Source: a virus. From it: a stretch of DNA of 47,602 nucleotides. The translations under genes were made by a program, and so were the position numbers. Location of the stretch: IMG/VR virus record IMGVR_UViG_3300048999_000038, positions 1 through 47,602 of that record; one strand, given 5' to 3'. Every line of letters begins with the position of its first letter. Position 1 is the first letter of the stretch. The notes beneath the pieces were generated by a model. It made no database searches. It was not told the DNA's origin and saw only the letters and a program-made list of their open reading frames with translations. This document shows positions 1 through 6,271 of the stretch, piece after piece.

Positions 1-46
1 GTCTTCTGTAGCTCTACGCGCTGGATTTTTTCGGGCCGCAGGGTAC

Positions 47-62
47 TCGAACGGTTGTTCGA
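47..62. promoter_or_regulatory. TCGAAC-N4-GTTCGA dyad near the left end
   Basis: Perfect 6-bp-arm inverted repeat TCGAAC (47-52), GGTT, GTTCGA (57-62). With flanks it matches, in opposite orientation, the dyad at 47546-47561 (shared AGCAACCATCGAAC and GTTCGAGTA parts). It lies after the last gene, so it is not a coding constraint. Likely a protein-binding site at the end of the genome. Confidence 0.65.
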
Positions 63-106
63 TGGTTGCTTGTGGCAATGTGTCTGCTTGCTCATGGCAA
101 TCACCG

Positions 107-208
107 TCAGTCTGTGAGTGTGTAGTCGGATTGCTTGTGGTCTCTCGAACACCATGCGATCAGGTGTTCGAATACTTCTTTGATCAGCTCCGTGTACTCG
201 TCACTCAT
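107..208 (-). CDS. small hypothetical protein (33 aa)
   Basis: A 33-residue reading frame that I translated by hand. It starts at an ATG inside the end of the upstream gene and stops at TGA 109-107. The protein is acidic and polar (starts MSDEYTELIKEVF) with no recognisable domain. It is the last gene of the leftward transcript. A 9-bp-arm dyad at 145-171 lies inside it, so part of its conservation may reflect that DNA site. It could be a chance frame. Confidence 0.5.
   Translation of the reverse strand: MSDEYTELIKEVFEHLIAWCSRDHKQSDYTLTD
145..171. promoter_or_regulatory. TCGAACACC-N9-GGTGTTCGA dyad
   Basis: A 9-bp-arm inverted repeat TCGAACACC (145-153) and GGTGTTCGA (163-171), with the same TCGAAC/GTTCGA half-sites as the end dyads but wider spacing. 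It lies inside the 33-residue frame. Its centre is about 103.5 bp from that of the 47-62 dyad. Confidence 0.58.
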
Positions 209-437
209 CTCTGTCTCCTTGGTTCAGCGCCCACTCCACCTGTCCGGCGTCGGTGAGGCAGCGCTTGCACATGAACCTGTCCCATCCTTCGGGTAGTACG
301 CAGTCGTCTTCGCTCTCGAAGGGGTGGCCGTGGAGGCATTGGGTTGCATCGGGTTGGTAGGTGGCTCTGCCTCTGGGTAGGGCCGTCACGAGGGCCACTG
401 CCTCGGTGAACGAGGGCGGCTTGGGGTAGTCACCCAT
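201..437 (-). CDS. hypothetical protein with CxxC motif (78 aa)
   Basis: Unrecognised small protein. The start ATG at 437 overlaps the stop of the preceding gene (TGATG), which sets the N-terminus MGDYPKPPSF. The C-terminal half has one Cys and His (CLHGH) followed by MCKRC, so a small zinc knuckle is possible. It is translationally coupled to its neighbours in the terminal small-gene cluster. No function is assigned. Confidence 0.7.
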   Translation of the reverse strand: MGDYPKPPSFTEAVALVTALPRGRATYQPDATQCLHGHPFESEDDCVLPEGWDRFMCKRCLTDAGQVEWALNQGDRDE

Positions 438-709
438 CAGTTGTCGCCTCGCATAGTGCTGGCTGCGATGGTGGTACCGATGATCTGCATGGCCTGATTC
501 TCGGTGAACCCTTCGAGGGTGAGTGCGATGTACAGGCCGTGCATGTTGCGGGCGAAGGTGCGTGCGTCGGAGCTGGGCTCGGTGGGTGCTTTGCCGACGG
601 GGAAGAGTGGTGCATCCTGGCGGCCTTCCCCGCAGTAGGTGGTGCTGCACTGTTCCACGGGGTGGGGGATGGGGAAGGAGTGCATCTCGTGTGCATCGCT
701 GGGGTTCAT
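437..709 (-). CDS. hypothetical protein (90 aa)
   Basis: Unrecognised protein. The start ATG at 709 overlaps the upstream stop (ATGA at 706). The C-terminal half (FARNMHGLYIALTLEGFTEN) looks helical and resembles small actinomycete phage proteins of unknown role that carry a G-F-T-x-x-Q-A element. The N-terminal half is Pro- and Ser-rich and probably disordered. Confidence 0.72.
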   Translation of the reverse strand: MNPSDAHEMHSFPIPHPVEQCSTTYCGEGRQDAPLFPVGKAPTEPSSDARTFARNMHGLYIALTLEGFTENQAMQIIGTTIAASTMRGDN

Positions 710-936
710 GGTTGCTTTCCTACCTGGATGGCGACGTACCAGGTATGGGTGGCGAGGTCGTGGGTCCACGTGACCTGTTGCACCTGGTACTGGAATCCGT
801 TGGTGTCCTTGATGTGGTGGCCTATTGCTGGGATGGCCGGCATGTAGTTGGTGGTGAAGTCCCCCCTCATCCAGGCTGGTAAGTCGTCGTCAGTGACGGG
901 CGGGGTGGGGATGAACCGTACGTCGATGAGGCTCAT
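706..936 (-). CDS. hypothetical protein (76 aa)
   Basis: Unrecognised small protein. The start at 936 overlaps the previous stop (ATGA). The composition (alternating V, T, Y and Q with WTHDLATHTWYVAI near the end) suggests a small beta-rich fold. It forms a coupled chain with the genes on either side. No function is assigned. Confidence 0.72.
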   Translation of the reverse strand: MSLIDVRFIPTPPVTDDDLPAWMRGDFTTNYMPAIPAIGHHIKDTNGFQYQVQQVTWTHDLATHTWYVAIQVGKQP

Positions 937-1202
937 TGTGCGGCTCCTGCTGTGGCCCAGCCGCCGCCGTCGTAGACGATGCGCATGGGTCGCCAATCTG
1001 CTTCTCGGGCCATGAGTGCGGCCCAGGTGAGGGTGCCGGGGGTGAGAACGGGGATGGAGCTGGCGTAGATGTCTCCGTCTTCGTTGGTGAACACGATCCA
1101 GGGGATTCCTTCGTGGTCGAGGAGTACTGGGTGGTAGGCGCTGCCGTCTGTTACAAGGTTCTGGAAGGTGTTCCTAGCTTCTGGTGTGTCTAGTAGCTTC
1201 AT
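933..1202 (-). CDS. hypothetical protein (89 aa)
   Basis: Unrecognised protein starting MKLLDTPEAR. A CACGAC element followed by AGGA sits about 12 bases upstream of the ATG, like the leader motif seen before several other genes here. Hydrophobic beta strands (PVLLDHEGIPWIVFTNEDGD) suggest a compact soluble domain. The stop overlaps the next start. Confidence 0.72.
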   Translation of the reverse strand: MKLLDTPEARNTFQNLVTDGSAYHPVLLDHEGIPWIVFTNEDGDIYASSIPVLTPGTLTWAALMAREADWRPMRIVYDGGGWATAGAAQ

Positions 1203-1642
1203 CGTGGGTTTCCTGTCGTGAGTTGCTTGACACTGGATTGACGTTCAGACCAGGGGGTGGGTGTGGGTAGCCCTAGCCTCTGAAATCCCCGCAGATCGGC
1301 GCGTGGGGCCGCTGTGCCGATGGGTGCGCACCAGAGCTGCATAGGTCCGATCGCGACAGGCCCTACGCGCTGGCTCTCGTCCTTGACCCAGTAGCCGGGA
1401 CCTAGCCATCTCCAGCCAGCGGCGGGCATGCCGTGGTGGGCGCAGTGGGGGTTTATGAGGAACACCCCTGCCCGCATGGCGCGGGCGAGGGGCGTGCGGG
1501 CGGCGTACCAGGGCAGGTAGCTGCACGAGCACCGTTTCTGCCGGACCCCGACGCAGAGATACCAGTAGCCGTCCGGGCCGTGGGGCCCGGCGTGCCATCC
1601 GTGGGGCTCTTGGTCGGGGCATGGGTAGTGGGCGGGCCTCAT
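1199..1642 (-). CDS. Cys/His/Trp-rich hypothetical protein (147 aa)
   Basis: No known family. The first 75 residues are rich in Cys, His, Trp and Tyr (HYPCPDQEPHGWHAG, YLCVGVRQKRCSCSYLPWY, NPHCAHHGM), a pattern suggesting one or two metal-binding sites. The C-terminal part is Pro/Arg-rich. It follows a two-helix membrane protein gene and precedes a coupled series of small genes. The metal-binding idea is inference from residue spacing only. Confidence 0.65.
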   Translation of the reverse strand: MRPAHYPCPDQEPHGWHAGPHGPDGYWYLCVGVRQKRCSCSYLPWYAARTPLARAMRAGVFLINPHCAHHGMPAAGWRWLGPGYWVKDESQRVGPVAIGPMQLWCAPIGTAAPRADLRGFQRLGLPTPTPWSERQSSVKQLTTGNPR

Positions 1643-1655
1643 GACGCCTCGTAGG

Positions 1656-1877
1656 TCATCGGATCAGCTTCCTAATGCCGAGTCCGATGCAGGCGCCGAT
1701 GACCCAGGTGGCGATGAAGGGCCAGGTGGTGGCGATGAGGAGGCCGGTGATGACGCGGCTTGCCGGGTGGGCGTCCCATGTGGCTTGCTGGTCGGCGGTG
1801 AGGCTGCGCCGGAACCAGCGGAGGCTGAGGATGCAGGGGATGGCGCCGAGCATCCAGATGGCCAGGATCAGCTCCAT
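1656..1877 (-). CDS. small two-helix membrane protein (73 aa)
   Basis: The start ATG at 1877 lies 10 bases inside the end of the upstream secreted-protein gene. The N-terminus MELILAIWMLGAIPCI begins a first hydrophobic helix, and a second runs through VITGLLIATTWPFIATWVIG. Basic residues lie between and after them. It probably sits in the host membrane. Because it is paired with a probable lipoprotein gene and lies near a membrane-anchored glycanase, it may belong to a host-surface module. No family is recognised. Confidence 0.72.
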   Translation of the reverse strand: MELILAIWMLGAIPCILSLRWFRRSLTADQQATWDAHPASRVITGLLIATTWPFIATWVIGACIGLGIRKLIR

Positions 1878-2197
1878 GTTCCGCAGCCTCGGGTGACGAG
1901 GTAGACCTTGACGGTGTCGGGTTGGGCGACGTTGATCTTGTGGCCGATTCCACCGGATCCGACAACCTTCGGTTTTTGGCCTTTTTTGAGCCCGGTGAGG
2001 GGTTCGGTTTCGATTCGCCACCGGCATCCGGCCGTGGCTCCGTGGGTGGTGAGGGTCTTGTTGTAGGCGATTTTGCCGTGGCGGGTGAACAGGTAGCGCC
2101 CGTCGGGGCTGGCTTTCTGGCCGCCGCCGCATCCTGTGGCTGGGGCTCCTGTGGCGAGCGCGATGGATGCGAGGGTTGCGATGAGTGCGCGGTGCAT
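1868..2197 (-). CDS. secreted protein or putative lipoprotein (109 aa)
   Basis: The start ATG at 2197 is preceded by AGG and by a CCACGAC leader element at 2211-2217. The N-terminus MHRALIATLASIALATGAPA is a good export signal, and A-T-G-C near residue 23 is a weak lipobox, so it is exported or lipid-anchored. The mature part is a small basic domain with two further Cys residues, one in the last turn (TRGCGTWS), perhaps forming a disulphide. Possible roles are superinfection exclusion or lysogenic conversion. Both are inference. Confidence 0.7.
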   Translation of the reverse strand: MHRALIATLASIALATGAPATGCGGGQKASPDGRYLFTRHGKIAYNKTLTTHGATAGCRWRIETEPLTGLKKGQKPKVVGSGGIGHKINVAQPDTVKVYLVTRGCGTWS

Positions 2198-2268
2198 GGT
2201 GTTGCCTTTCGTCGTGGGTTTGGTAGTACACCGCGCACCGGTCCTGTCCGGGGGCCGGTGCGCGGTTG

Positions 2269-2493
2269 CTATTGGGCTACGTAGATTTCGCGGGTTTCGG
2301 TGATGACGCGGACGCGGTGGCCAGGGTTGACTTCGGCGTGCCGTTTGGCGCGTCGGCGGGAGTCGTCGGCGGCGTCGTACGGGTCGTGGGACCAGTTCTG
2401 TGGGCAGCCGGTTTTGTCGTCGATGCCGGCGCATTCGGCGCGTGGCTGGTCGGTGGTTTCGTAGACCTTCACGGCTTTGGGCACGGTTGCCAT
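2269..2493 (-). CDS. hypothetical protein (74 aa)
   Basis: The start ATG at 2493 gives MATVPKAVKVYETTDQPRAE. Two Cys residues (AECAGIDDKTGCPQNWSHD) and a basic stretch (SRRRAKRHAEVNPGHRVRV) suggest a small nucleic-acid or metal-binding protein. It lies directly downstream of the GH16 gene. No family is recognised. Confidence 0.68.
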   Translation of the reverse strand: MATVPKAVKVYETTDQPRAECAGIDDKTGCPQNWSHDPYDAADDSRRRAKRHAEVNPGHRVRVITETREIYVAQ

Positions 2494-2501
2494 GTCACTC
2501 C

Positions 2502-3446
2502 CTAGGCGAAGACGTGGACCCAGTCCACGGTCATGTCGTTGCCGTCGGCGGGGACGACGGTGGCTGAGTGCGTGTCGTCGACGGCGTGGTTCAGGATCAG
2601 GACGAGCTGGGCGGTGGTCGGGGTGACGAACGGAGTGTCGAACAGGAGGGCGCCGTCGTAGTAGAACTTGACGTTGTCGCCTCGCCATTCGGCGCCGAAG
2701 TTGTGGCAGCCGACTAGCGGGGTGGCGGAGTATTTGCCGGCTTGGATATGGCTGGCGTCGTAGTGCACGGTGGCCTTGGTCCGGCCGGTGCCGATGCCTT
2801 CCACGACGTCGATCTCACCGTCTTGGAAGCCGGACGCCATGCCGTTCACCCAGAACGCGGGGAAGTTGTCGACGAGGCCGTTGCCGTCGGCATCGGGCAG
2901 GCAGATCCGGGCTTCGTATGACCCGAAATGCTGGGTGAATTTGCCGCGCGTGGTGACCATGCCGGACGTGTAGGGCCGGGTGGCGCCCTTGCAGGTGGCG
3001 GGCTTCTGGATCGCCTTCAGGTGGAGCATGCCGCCGGATTCGGTGACTTGGCTGGTGTTGTAGCACTGGTCATTCGTCGAGTTGACGGGGTCTGTGGCTC
3101 CGGTGCCGAACCAGCCGGTTTCCCACTTGGCCGTGTCCACGGTGGCGTCGTTGAATTCGTCGCTGAATGTGACGACCGGGGTCCCCGTGGTCTGCCAGGT
3201 CGGGCGCAGCGGCTGGGGGGTCGGCGTCGGGCTCGGCGTCGGCGAGGGGGTCTCGCTGGGGGTTGCCGTGGGGGTCACCGACGCGGTGGGCGTGGGATCC
3301 GTGGCTGGGTCGTCCCCGTTGGCGGGAACCCCGAACAGGGCCGCGAGGGCGCCAACCACTACCACCAGGGCGGCGATCACGGCCAGCGAGGCGCGGATGA
3401 CGGTGGCGCGTTTCGTCCGGTCGCCGATCGGGTCAGGGTCTGCCAT
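2502..3446 (-). CDS. membrane-anchored GH16-type glycoside hydrolase (314 aa)
   Basis: Probable endo-glycanase of glycoside hydrolase family 16. Residues 1-17 are cytoplasmic, 18-40 form one hydrophobic helix, and 45-80 form a Pro/Thr/Ser linker like those that span a cell wall. Residues 85-314 are the catalytic beta-sandwich. The family signature E-x-D-x-x-E is present as GEIDVVEG, with E211 as expected nucleophile, D213, and E216 as acid/base. The substrate cannot be read from sequence; GH16 members cut beta-1,3-glucans, mixed-linkage glucans and galactans. It has an SD (GGAG) and sits in the terminal accessory cluster, not among tail genes, so it is more likely made by the lysogen or infected cell than carried in virions. 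No truncation is seen. Confidence 0.87.
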   Translation of the reverse strand: MADPDPIGDRTKRATVIRASLAVIAALVVVVGALAALFGVPANGDDPATDPTPTASVTPTATPSETPSPTPSPTPTPQPLRPTWQTTGTPVVTFSDEFNDATVDTAKWETGWFGTGATDPVNSTNDQCYNTSQVTESGGMLHLKAIQKPATCKGATRPYTSGMVTTRGKFTQHFGSYEARICLPDADGNGLVDNFPAFWVNGMASGFQDGEIDVVEGIGTGRTKATVHYDASHIQAGKYSATPLVGCHNFGAEWRGDNVKFYYDGALLFDTPFVTPTTAQLVLILNHAVDDTHSATVVPADGNDMTVDWVHVFA

Positions 3447-3500
3447 GGTTTGCTCCTGTGTGTCGCGGGTTTAGTGTTCGAGGATCCGAGTCTACGCACG

Positions 3501-4004
3501 CTATGCGGCGGCTCTCCGCCGCAATTGGTGGCGTTGCCATTTGACGGCCTGTTCAGATCTGCCGGTTAATTCTGCCGCCCGCCGTCGACTCAGATCCGGC
3601 CTTGCCGCGATCGCCAGCTCAGATGCGCTCCAAGGCGTGTACTGGTTGGCCCCGACGCCGTCATGCTTCATGTGGCAGCTCGCGCAACGAGGTACGTACT
3701 TGCTGACGTCGAGGCTATACGTCTGCCCCCGTGGGCTCTTGAGTTCGTTCGGATCAGTACCGTCGTAGGACCAGTGATGTGCGCGCCGTGGGCAGTCCAC
3801 ACACTGGAACTGACTGGCCCTACCCCGCTTCCTGGTGAGCCGAGCATGAGCCGACCTGTAGGCGGGTTGCTCCTTCACCGTGGTGCGGACGACCGAAGGA
3901 TCGCCGTTGCGCCATATCCGGACGTAGTGCGTCTGGCACCACGGTGAGGTGTGGGACCGGCGTACGTGATCACAACCTTCGTAGGTGCAGATTCCGTCAG
4001 GCAT
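3501..4004 (-). CDS. zinc-ribbon/HNH-type endonuclease-like protein (167 aa)
   Basis: The N-terminus has a Cys cluster (GICTYEGCDHV, PWCQTHY) typical of phage HNH-associated zinc ribbons. Residues about 67-115 hold QCVDCPRRAHHWSYDG and PRCASCHMKHD, matching the Cys pairs and His of an HNH fold. The last 50 residues form a helix-turn-helix-like tail (DLSRRRAAELTGRSEQAVKW). I chose ATG 4004, which overlaps the upstream HNH gene by 8 bases; ATG 4022 is also possible. It may be a homing-type or accessory nuclease. Its position directly after a second HNH gene is unusual. Confidence 0.72.
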   Translation of the reverse strand: MPDGICTYEGCDHVRRSHTSPWCQTHYVRIWRNGDPSVVRTTVKEQPAYRSAHARLTRKRGRASQFQCVDCPRRAHHWSYDGTDPNELKSPRGQTYSLDVSKYVPRCASCHMKHDGVGANQYTPWSASELAIAARPDLSRRRAAELTGRSEQAVKWQRHQLRRRAAA

Positions 4005-4404
4005 TTGCTCGCCCCTTCGCATTCCATCCTCCCGGTTGGGCACGAGCTGTATGCCGGTTATGGCAGAGGGTGCAAAGCGCCCGGCCGTACTCCGGGTCAT
4101 TCGGGTCGAGCCCCATCGCGATCAGCTCCTTACGGCTGTGCGGGTAGTGGTCGGCGACGATGGACGGCTCACCGCACATACCTTCGTGTGGGCACCAGTC
4201 CTCGTCGCAGACGCAGGTGGGGTTCTTGTTGAGGACTGCGGGCCTGAATTCGCTGCGGTGTTTGCCGGTGTAGCCGCGTTCTGCCGGTGATGCCCGGCGT
4301 GCGTTTTTGGCTGCGTGGTCGACGGGCTTACAGGTGTCGCAGCGGCCCTTGTTGGCGGTGAGTTTTTTACATCCGGTGCATCGATGTCTGGGCTTGACTG
4401 GCAT
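3997..4404 (-). CDS. HNH endonuclease (135 aa)
   Basis: A Cys-rich N-terminus (CTGCKK, CDTC) is followed by a classical HNH core: PSIVADHYPHSRKEL supplies the first His, and YGRALCTLCHNRHTA supplies the second metal-site His with a CxxCH. The length suits a stand-alone phage HNH nuclease. In many siphophages such an enzyme lies near the terminase and assists packaging cleavage. Here the gene is about 4 kb before the right-end terminase if the ends are joined, so either that role or a homing role is possible. SD GGGAG precedes the ATG. Confidence 0.87.
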   Translation of the reverse strand: MPVKPRHRCTGCKKLTANKGRCDTCKPVDHAAKNARRASPAERGYTGKHRSEFRPAVLNKNPTCVCDEDWCPHEGMCGEPSIVADHYPHSRKELIAMGLDPNDPEYGRALCTLCHNRHTARAQPGGWNAKGRANA

Positions 4405-4537
4405 CGCCTGCTCCCTTCGCCCGCTGGCGTGCCGCCCTGGTGAGGGCCGCGATGCAGTGGATGCACCGTCCGCGCTTGGGTTTGCCGGCCCGCTGGTCGA
4501 CGGCTGGGCTGGTGGTGCATTCCCCGCAGAGCTTCAC
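4367..4537 (-). CDS. zinc-ribbon mini-protein (56 aa)
   Basis: The GTG start at 4537 overlaps the previous stop (GTGA). The sequence begins VKLCGECTTSPAVDQR and continues to RCIHC, so two CxxC pairs form a probable zinc ribbon, followed by a basic helical tail (LTRAARQRAKGAG). It overlaps the downstream HNH gene by 38 bases in another frame. The role is unknown; such ribbons are common beside phage nucleases. Confidence 0.7.
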   Translation of the reverse strand: MKLCGECTTSPAVDQRAGKPKRGRCIHCIAALTRAARQRAKGAGDASQAQTSMHRM

Positions 4538-4755
4538 TGACGTGCCTTCCGGTAGGGGCCGCGTGGTTTGCGTCGGCCGTGGCTGCCGTTCGCGATGCGG
4601 CGGTTGTCGAGCCGTACGGTGTCGAGTTCGGAGGTGCGGGCGATGGCGATGATCGAGCCCTCTGCGTTGATGGGCCGCTCGATGTCGAGGAACGCTGTCT
4701 CGGGCGAGATCCCCCACACCTGCGGACCGACCGCCATCAGGTCGCCGTACGTCAC
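4534..4755 (-). CDS. hypothetical protein (73 aa)
   Basis: The GTG start at 4755 overlaps the previous stop (GTGA). The sequence VTYGDLMAVGPQVWGISPET, then INAEGSIIAIARTSELDTVR and a basic tail (HGRRKPRGPYRKARQ) suggests a small DNA- or RNA-binding protein. No family is recognised. It is part of the coupled run downstream of the replication initiator. Confidence 0.7.
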   Translation of the reverse strand: MTYGDLMAVGPQVWGISPETAFLDIERPINAEGSIIAIARTSELDTVRLDNRRIANGSHGRRKPRGPYRKARQ

Positions 4756-4973
4756 CCGTCGGCCTCCAGCCACTCCAGGAACTGGTCGGCGTAGGTCAGA
4801 ACGTTGGTGGCGCTGACGCCGCTGGCCACAGCGCATTCCAGGGCGACGACGCGCAGATTCGGCCCGGCCGTGTACGTGTCGATCGGCAACCAGCTCTCGT
4901 CGGGCGGCGGCTCGGGGGGCAGCGCCATGGGCGGGAGGTTGAGATCGGGGTTGCTCTGGCCTCGGTCATTCAT
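4752..4973 (-). CDS. hypothetical acidic protein after the replication initiator (73 aa)
   Basis: The start ATG at 4973, with AGGAG upstream, overlaps the end of the replication initiator gene by 8 bases. The N-terminus is Pro-rich and acidic (LPPEPPPDESWLPIDTY), followed by one probable helical domain ending in YADQFLEWLEADG. The position suits a small replication accessory factor, but nothing in the sequence proves it. Confidence 0.7.
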   Translation of the reverse strand: MNDRGQSNPDLNLPPMALPPEPPPDESWLPIDTYTAGPNLRVVALECAVASGVSATNVLTYADQFLEWLEADG

Positions 4974-5820
4974 CGTGGTCTCCTGCGATTCTGTCGGCGG
5001 CGCACGGGCCGCATCGGTCGGCCCATTGGCCGGGGTGCTTCGGGCATTGCTGGGTTTTGGTTGGCGAGGGCCGCTTCGGGCGGTGCTTGGTGGGGTCGGC
5101 GCGGAAGGAACGCCTGACGTAGGCACCTGGGGAGCGGACGTCGCCGGGGGCTTCGGCCAAGTACTTGCCGGCGACGATGCTGGCGGCTGATCGGTCGATG
5201 CTGAGGGCGGTGGATATTTCGGTCAGAAGTCCTTCAGGTAAGGAAAAATTCTTTCCGTTGACCTTTACTAAAGGTGACTGACTGACCAAATTAGCCACGG
5301 AAGTACTTTCGGGTCGGGTCGGGTCGGGTCGGGGTGGTGTTACATCACGCGTTACGCCGTCTTGTGACTCACGCGTTACGTCACGCTCCTGTAACGCGTT
5401 ACGATCTTCGTCGGGAAGGGGCTCATCGCCGTCTCCTTGGAATCTGCCGGCCGCGTCGCGGTGCTTGTCGCGCCACCTCTGCTGGCGCTCCGCTGCCGCT
5501 GCCTTATCGGCAGCGATCTTTGCCTTGGATGGCTGGTATCCCTCCCAGTCGTGGAACAGGTAGCCGCGCTCACCGTCGCGCGTCTCCTCGGTCCAGTAGC
5601 CCGCATCCACAAGGCGCTTAGCGATCAGCTCCCAGTCGTCGTCCCACTGCTCCAGCTCATCCTCGGGTATGAACCCCTCGGTGCCGGTGTCGGCGGACCA
5701 GTCGCCGGCCAGGGTCCACACACCGGCAGCCCCGGCGTCGCGTCGCTTGCTCGGATGTGATCGGAGGGCGCGCCGCGTCTTGCGATTGTGCCACCAGCCG
5801 TCATCGACCTTGAACCACAC
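4966..5820 (-). CDS. replication initiator / helicase-loader-like protein (284 aa)
   Basis: The N-terminal 110 residues (VWFKVDDGWWHNRKTRRALR, GVWTLAGDWSADTGTEG, YWTEETRDGERGYLFHDWEG) match the winged-helix domain of phage replisome organisers and DnaD-like initiators of actinophages. Residues 110-180 form a low-complexity linker, followed by a second helical domain and a Cys motif (QQCPKHPGQWADRCGPC). GTG is the start. The linker-encoding DNA carries iterons, a (GGGTC)4 run and an AT-rich stretch, the arrangement of lambda O and its origin. It probably binds the origin and loads host helicase, since no phage polymerase or helicase is visible. Confidence 0.8.
   Translation of the reverse strand: MWFKVDDGWWHNRKTRRALRSHPSKRRDAGAAGVWTLAGDWSADTGTEGFIPEDELEQWDDDWELIAKRLVDAGYWTEETRDGERGYLFHDWEGYQPSKAKIAADKAAAAERQQRWRDKHRDAAGRFQGDGDEPLPDEDRNALQERDVTRESQDGVTRDVTPPRPDPTRPESTSVANLVSQSPLVKVNGKNFSLPEGLLTEISTALSIDRSAASIVAGKYLAEAPGDVRSPGAYVRRSFRADPTKHRPKRPSPTKTQQCPKHPGQWADRCGPCAADRIAGDHDE
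5239..5402. other. putative replication origin inside the initiator gene
   Basis: Three copies of an ACGCGTTAC iteron lie at 5345-5355 (TCACGCGTTAC), 5369-5379 (the same) and 5391-5402 (GTAACGCGTTAC), spaced 24 and 23 bases, about two helical turns. Next come four GGGTC direct repeats at 5311-5330. Then comes a stretch unusually AT-rich for this genome, about 5239-5310, including a small dyad GGAAA-N5-TTTCC. Iterons beside an AT-rich unwinding region within the initiator gene is the known arrangement of lambda-type origins. The origin function is inference from layout. Confidence 0.68.
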
Positions 5821-5823
5821 GGG

Positions 5824-5982
5824 CTACCTCCCCAGATCGGCATGCTTGACGTACTCCCGCAGGGCGTCACGCACAACGTCTGAGATCGTTGTGCCGCCCA
5901 TTGCGACAGCCGCCTTGGCTCGTCTCCACTCGTCCTCAGGGACGCGTACGGTACGCCGGGTCTCCTCCTGTGGGTCTGTCAT
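5824..5982 (-). CDS. ribbon-helix-helix DNA-binding protein (52 aa)
   Basis: Hand-translated small gene. The sequence TRRTVRVPEDEWRRAKAAVA, then TTISDVVRDALREYV, is a typical Arc/CopG ribbon-helix-helix: one beta strand then two helices. It closely resembles the 78-residue protein at 23310-23546 (VRVP-x3-W-x2-AK ... S-x-VVRDAL-x2-Y), so the two look paralogous. A promoter at 5989-6016 ends about 6 bases before the ATG, so the message is probably leaderless, and a GGCAC-GA-GTGCC dyad lies in the spacer. It probably regulates the replication genes and itself. The stop is directly before the initiator gene. Confidence 0.85.
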   Translation of the reverse strand: MTDPQEETRRTVRVPEDEWRRAKAAVAMGGTTISDVVRDALREYVKHADLGR

Positions 5983-5988
5983 GCGGTG

Positions 5989-6016
5989 AGTCTAGCGGCA
6001 CTCGTGCCAAAGGCAA
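5989..6016 (-). promoter_or_regulatory. promoter with operator dyad for the replication operon
   Basis: On the minus strand a -35 box TTGCCT (6016-6011), a 16-base spacer and a -10 box TAGACT (5994-5989) precede an ATG at 5982. The spacer contains GGCAC-GA-GTGCC (6008-5997). The expected transcription start falls at or within a base or two of the ATG, giving a leaderless mRNA, which is common in actinobacteria. The dyad would let a dimeric regulator, plausibly the encoded ribbon-helix-helix protein, block polymerase. Confidence 0.65.
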
Positions 6017-6025
6017 CGGTCGTGA

Positions 6026-6271
6026 TCATCGTGGCGTTCCTTGCCACCACGACGTGCAGGCGTCCCCGGGGTAGGGCAGGTCAGGCTCGGGATCGGAGCT
6101 GACCCAGGTGTCACTCCGACCAGCGGCGCCCCAGTGCAGCTCTCGCTCCAGCTGGGTACTAGCCGGATGCCCCTGGCCGCGAATGCACTGCCCGTGCGTG
6201 ACGTGTACGGACCGGCATGGCAGTGCGGCGGTGTGATGGACGACCAGTGGCTCAGTAGGGCGGGTCCGCAT
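6026..6271 (-). CDS. hypothetical Cys/His-containing protein (81 aa)
   Basis: Reading frame downstream of the 204-residue gene, whose end it overlaps by 20 bases if ATG 6271 is used. It contains PCRSVHVTHGQCIRGQGHPA and DACTSWWQ, so it has several Cys and His residues that might bind metal. No family is recognised and the start is uncertain. Confidence 0.5.
   Translation of the reverse strand: MRTRPTEPLVVHHTAALPCRSVHVTHGQCIRGQGHPASTQLERELHWGAAGRSDTWVSSDPEPDLPYPGDACTSWWQGTPR

Noticed and set aside
145-171. tRNA-like TTCGAA context near the left end as an att site
   Set aside because: The GTTCGA halves belong to a dyad repeated three times, and no cloverleaf can be drawn around them.
1656-2231. 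long minus-strand frames of 188-191 residues over the lipoprotein gene
   Set aside because: Only the last part (from 1877) has coding character; upstream parts are Arg/Pro/His-rich shadows of the lipoprotein gene.
3505-3522. hairpin GCGGCGG-CTCT-CCGCCGC as a terminator
   Set aside because: No U-rich tract follows on the minus strand, and it lies in codons for the Arg/Ala-rich end of the HNH-like gene.
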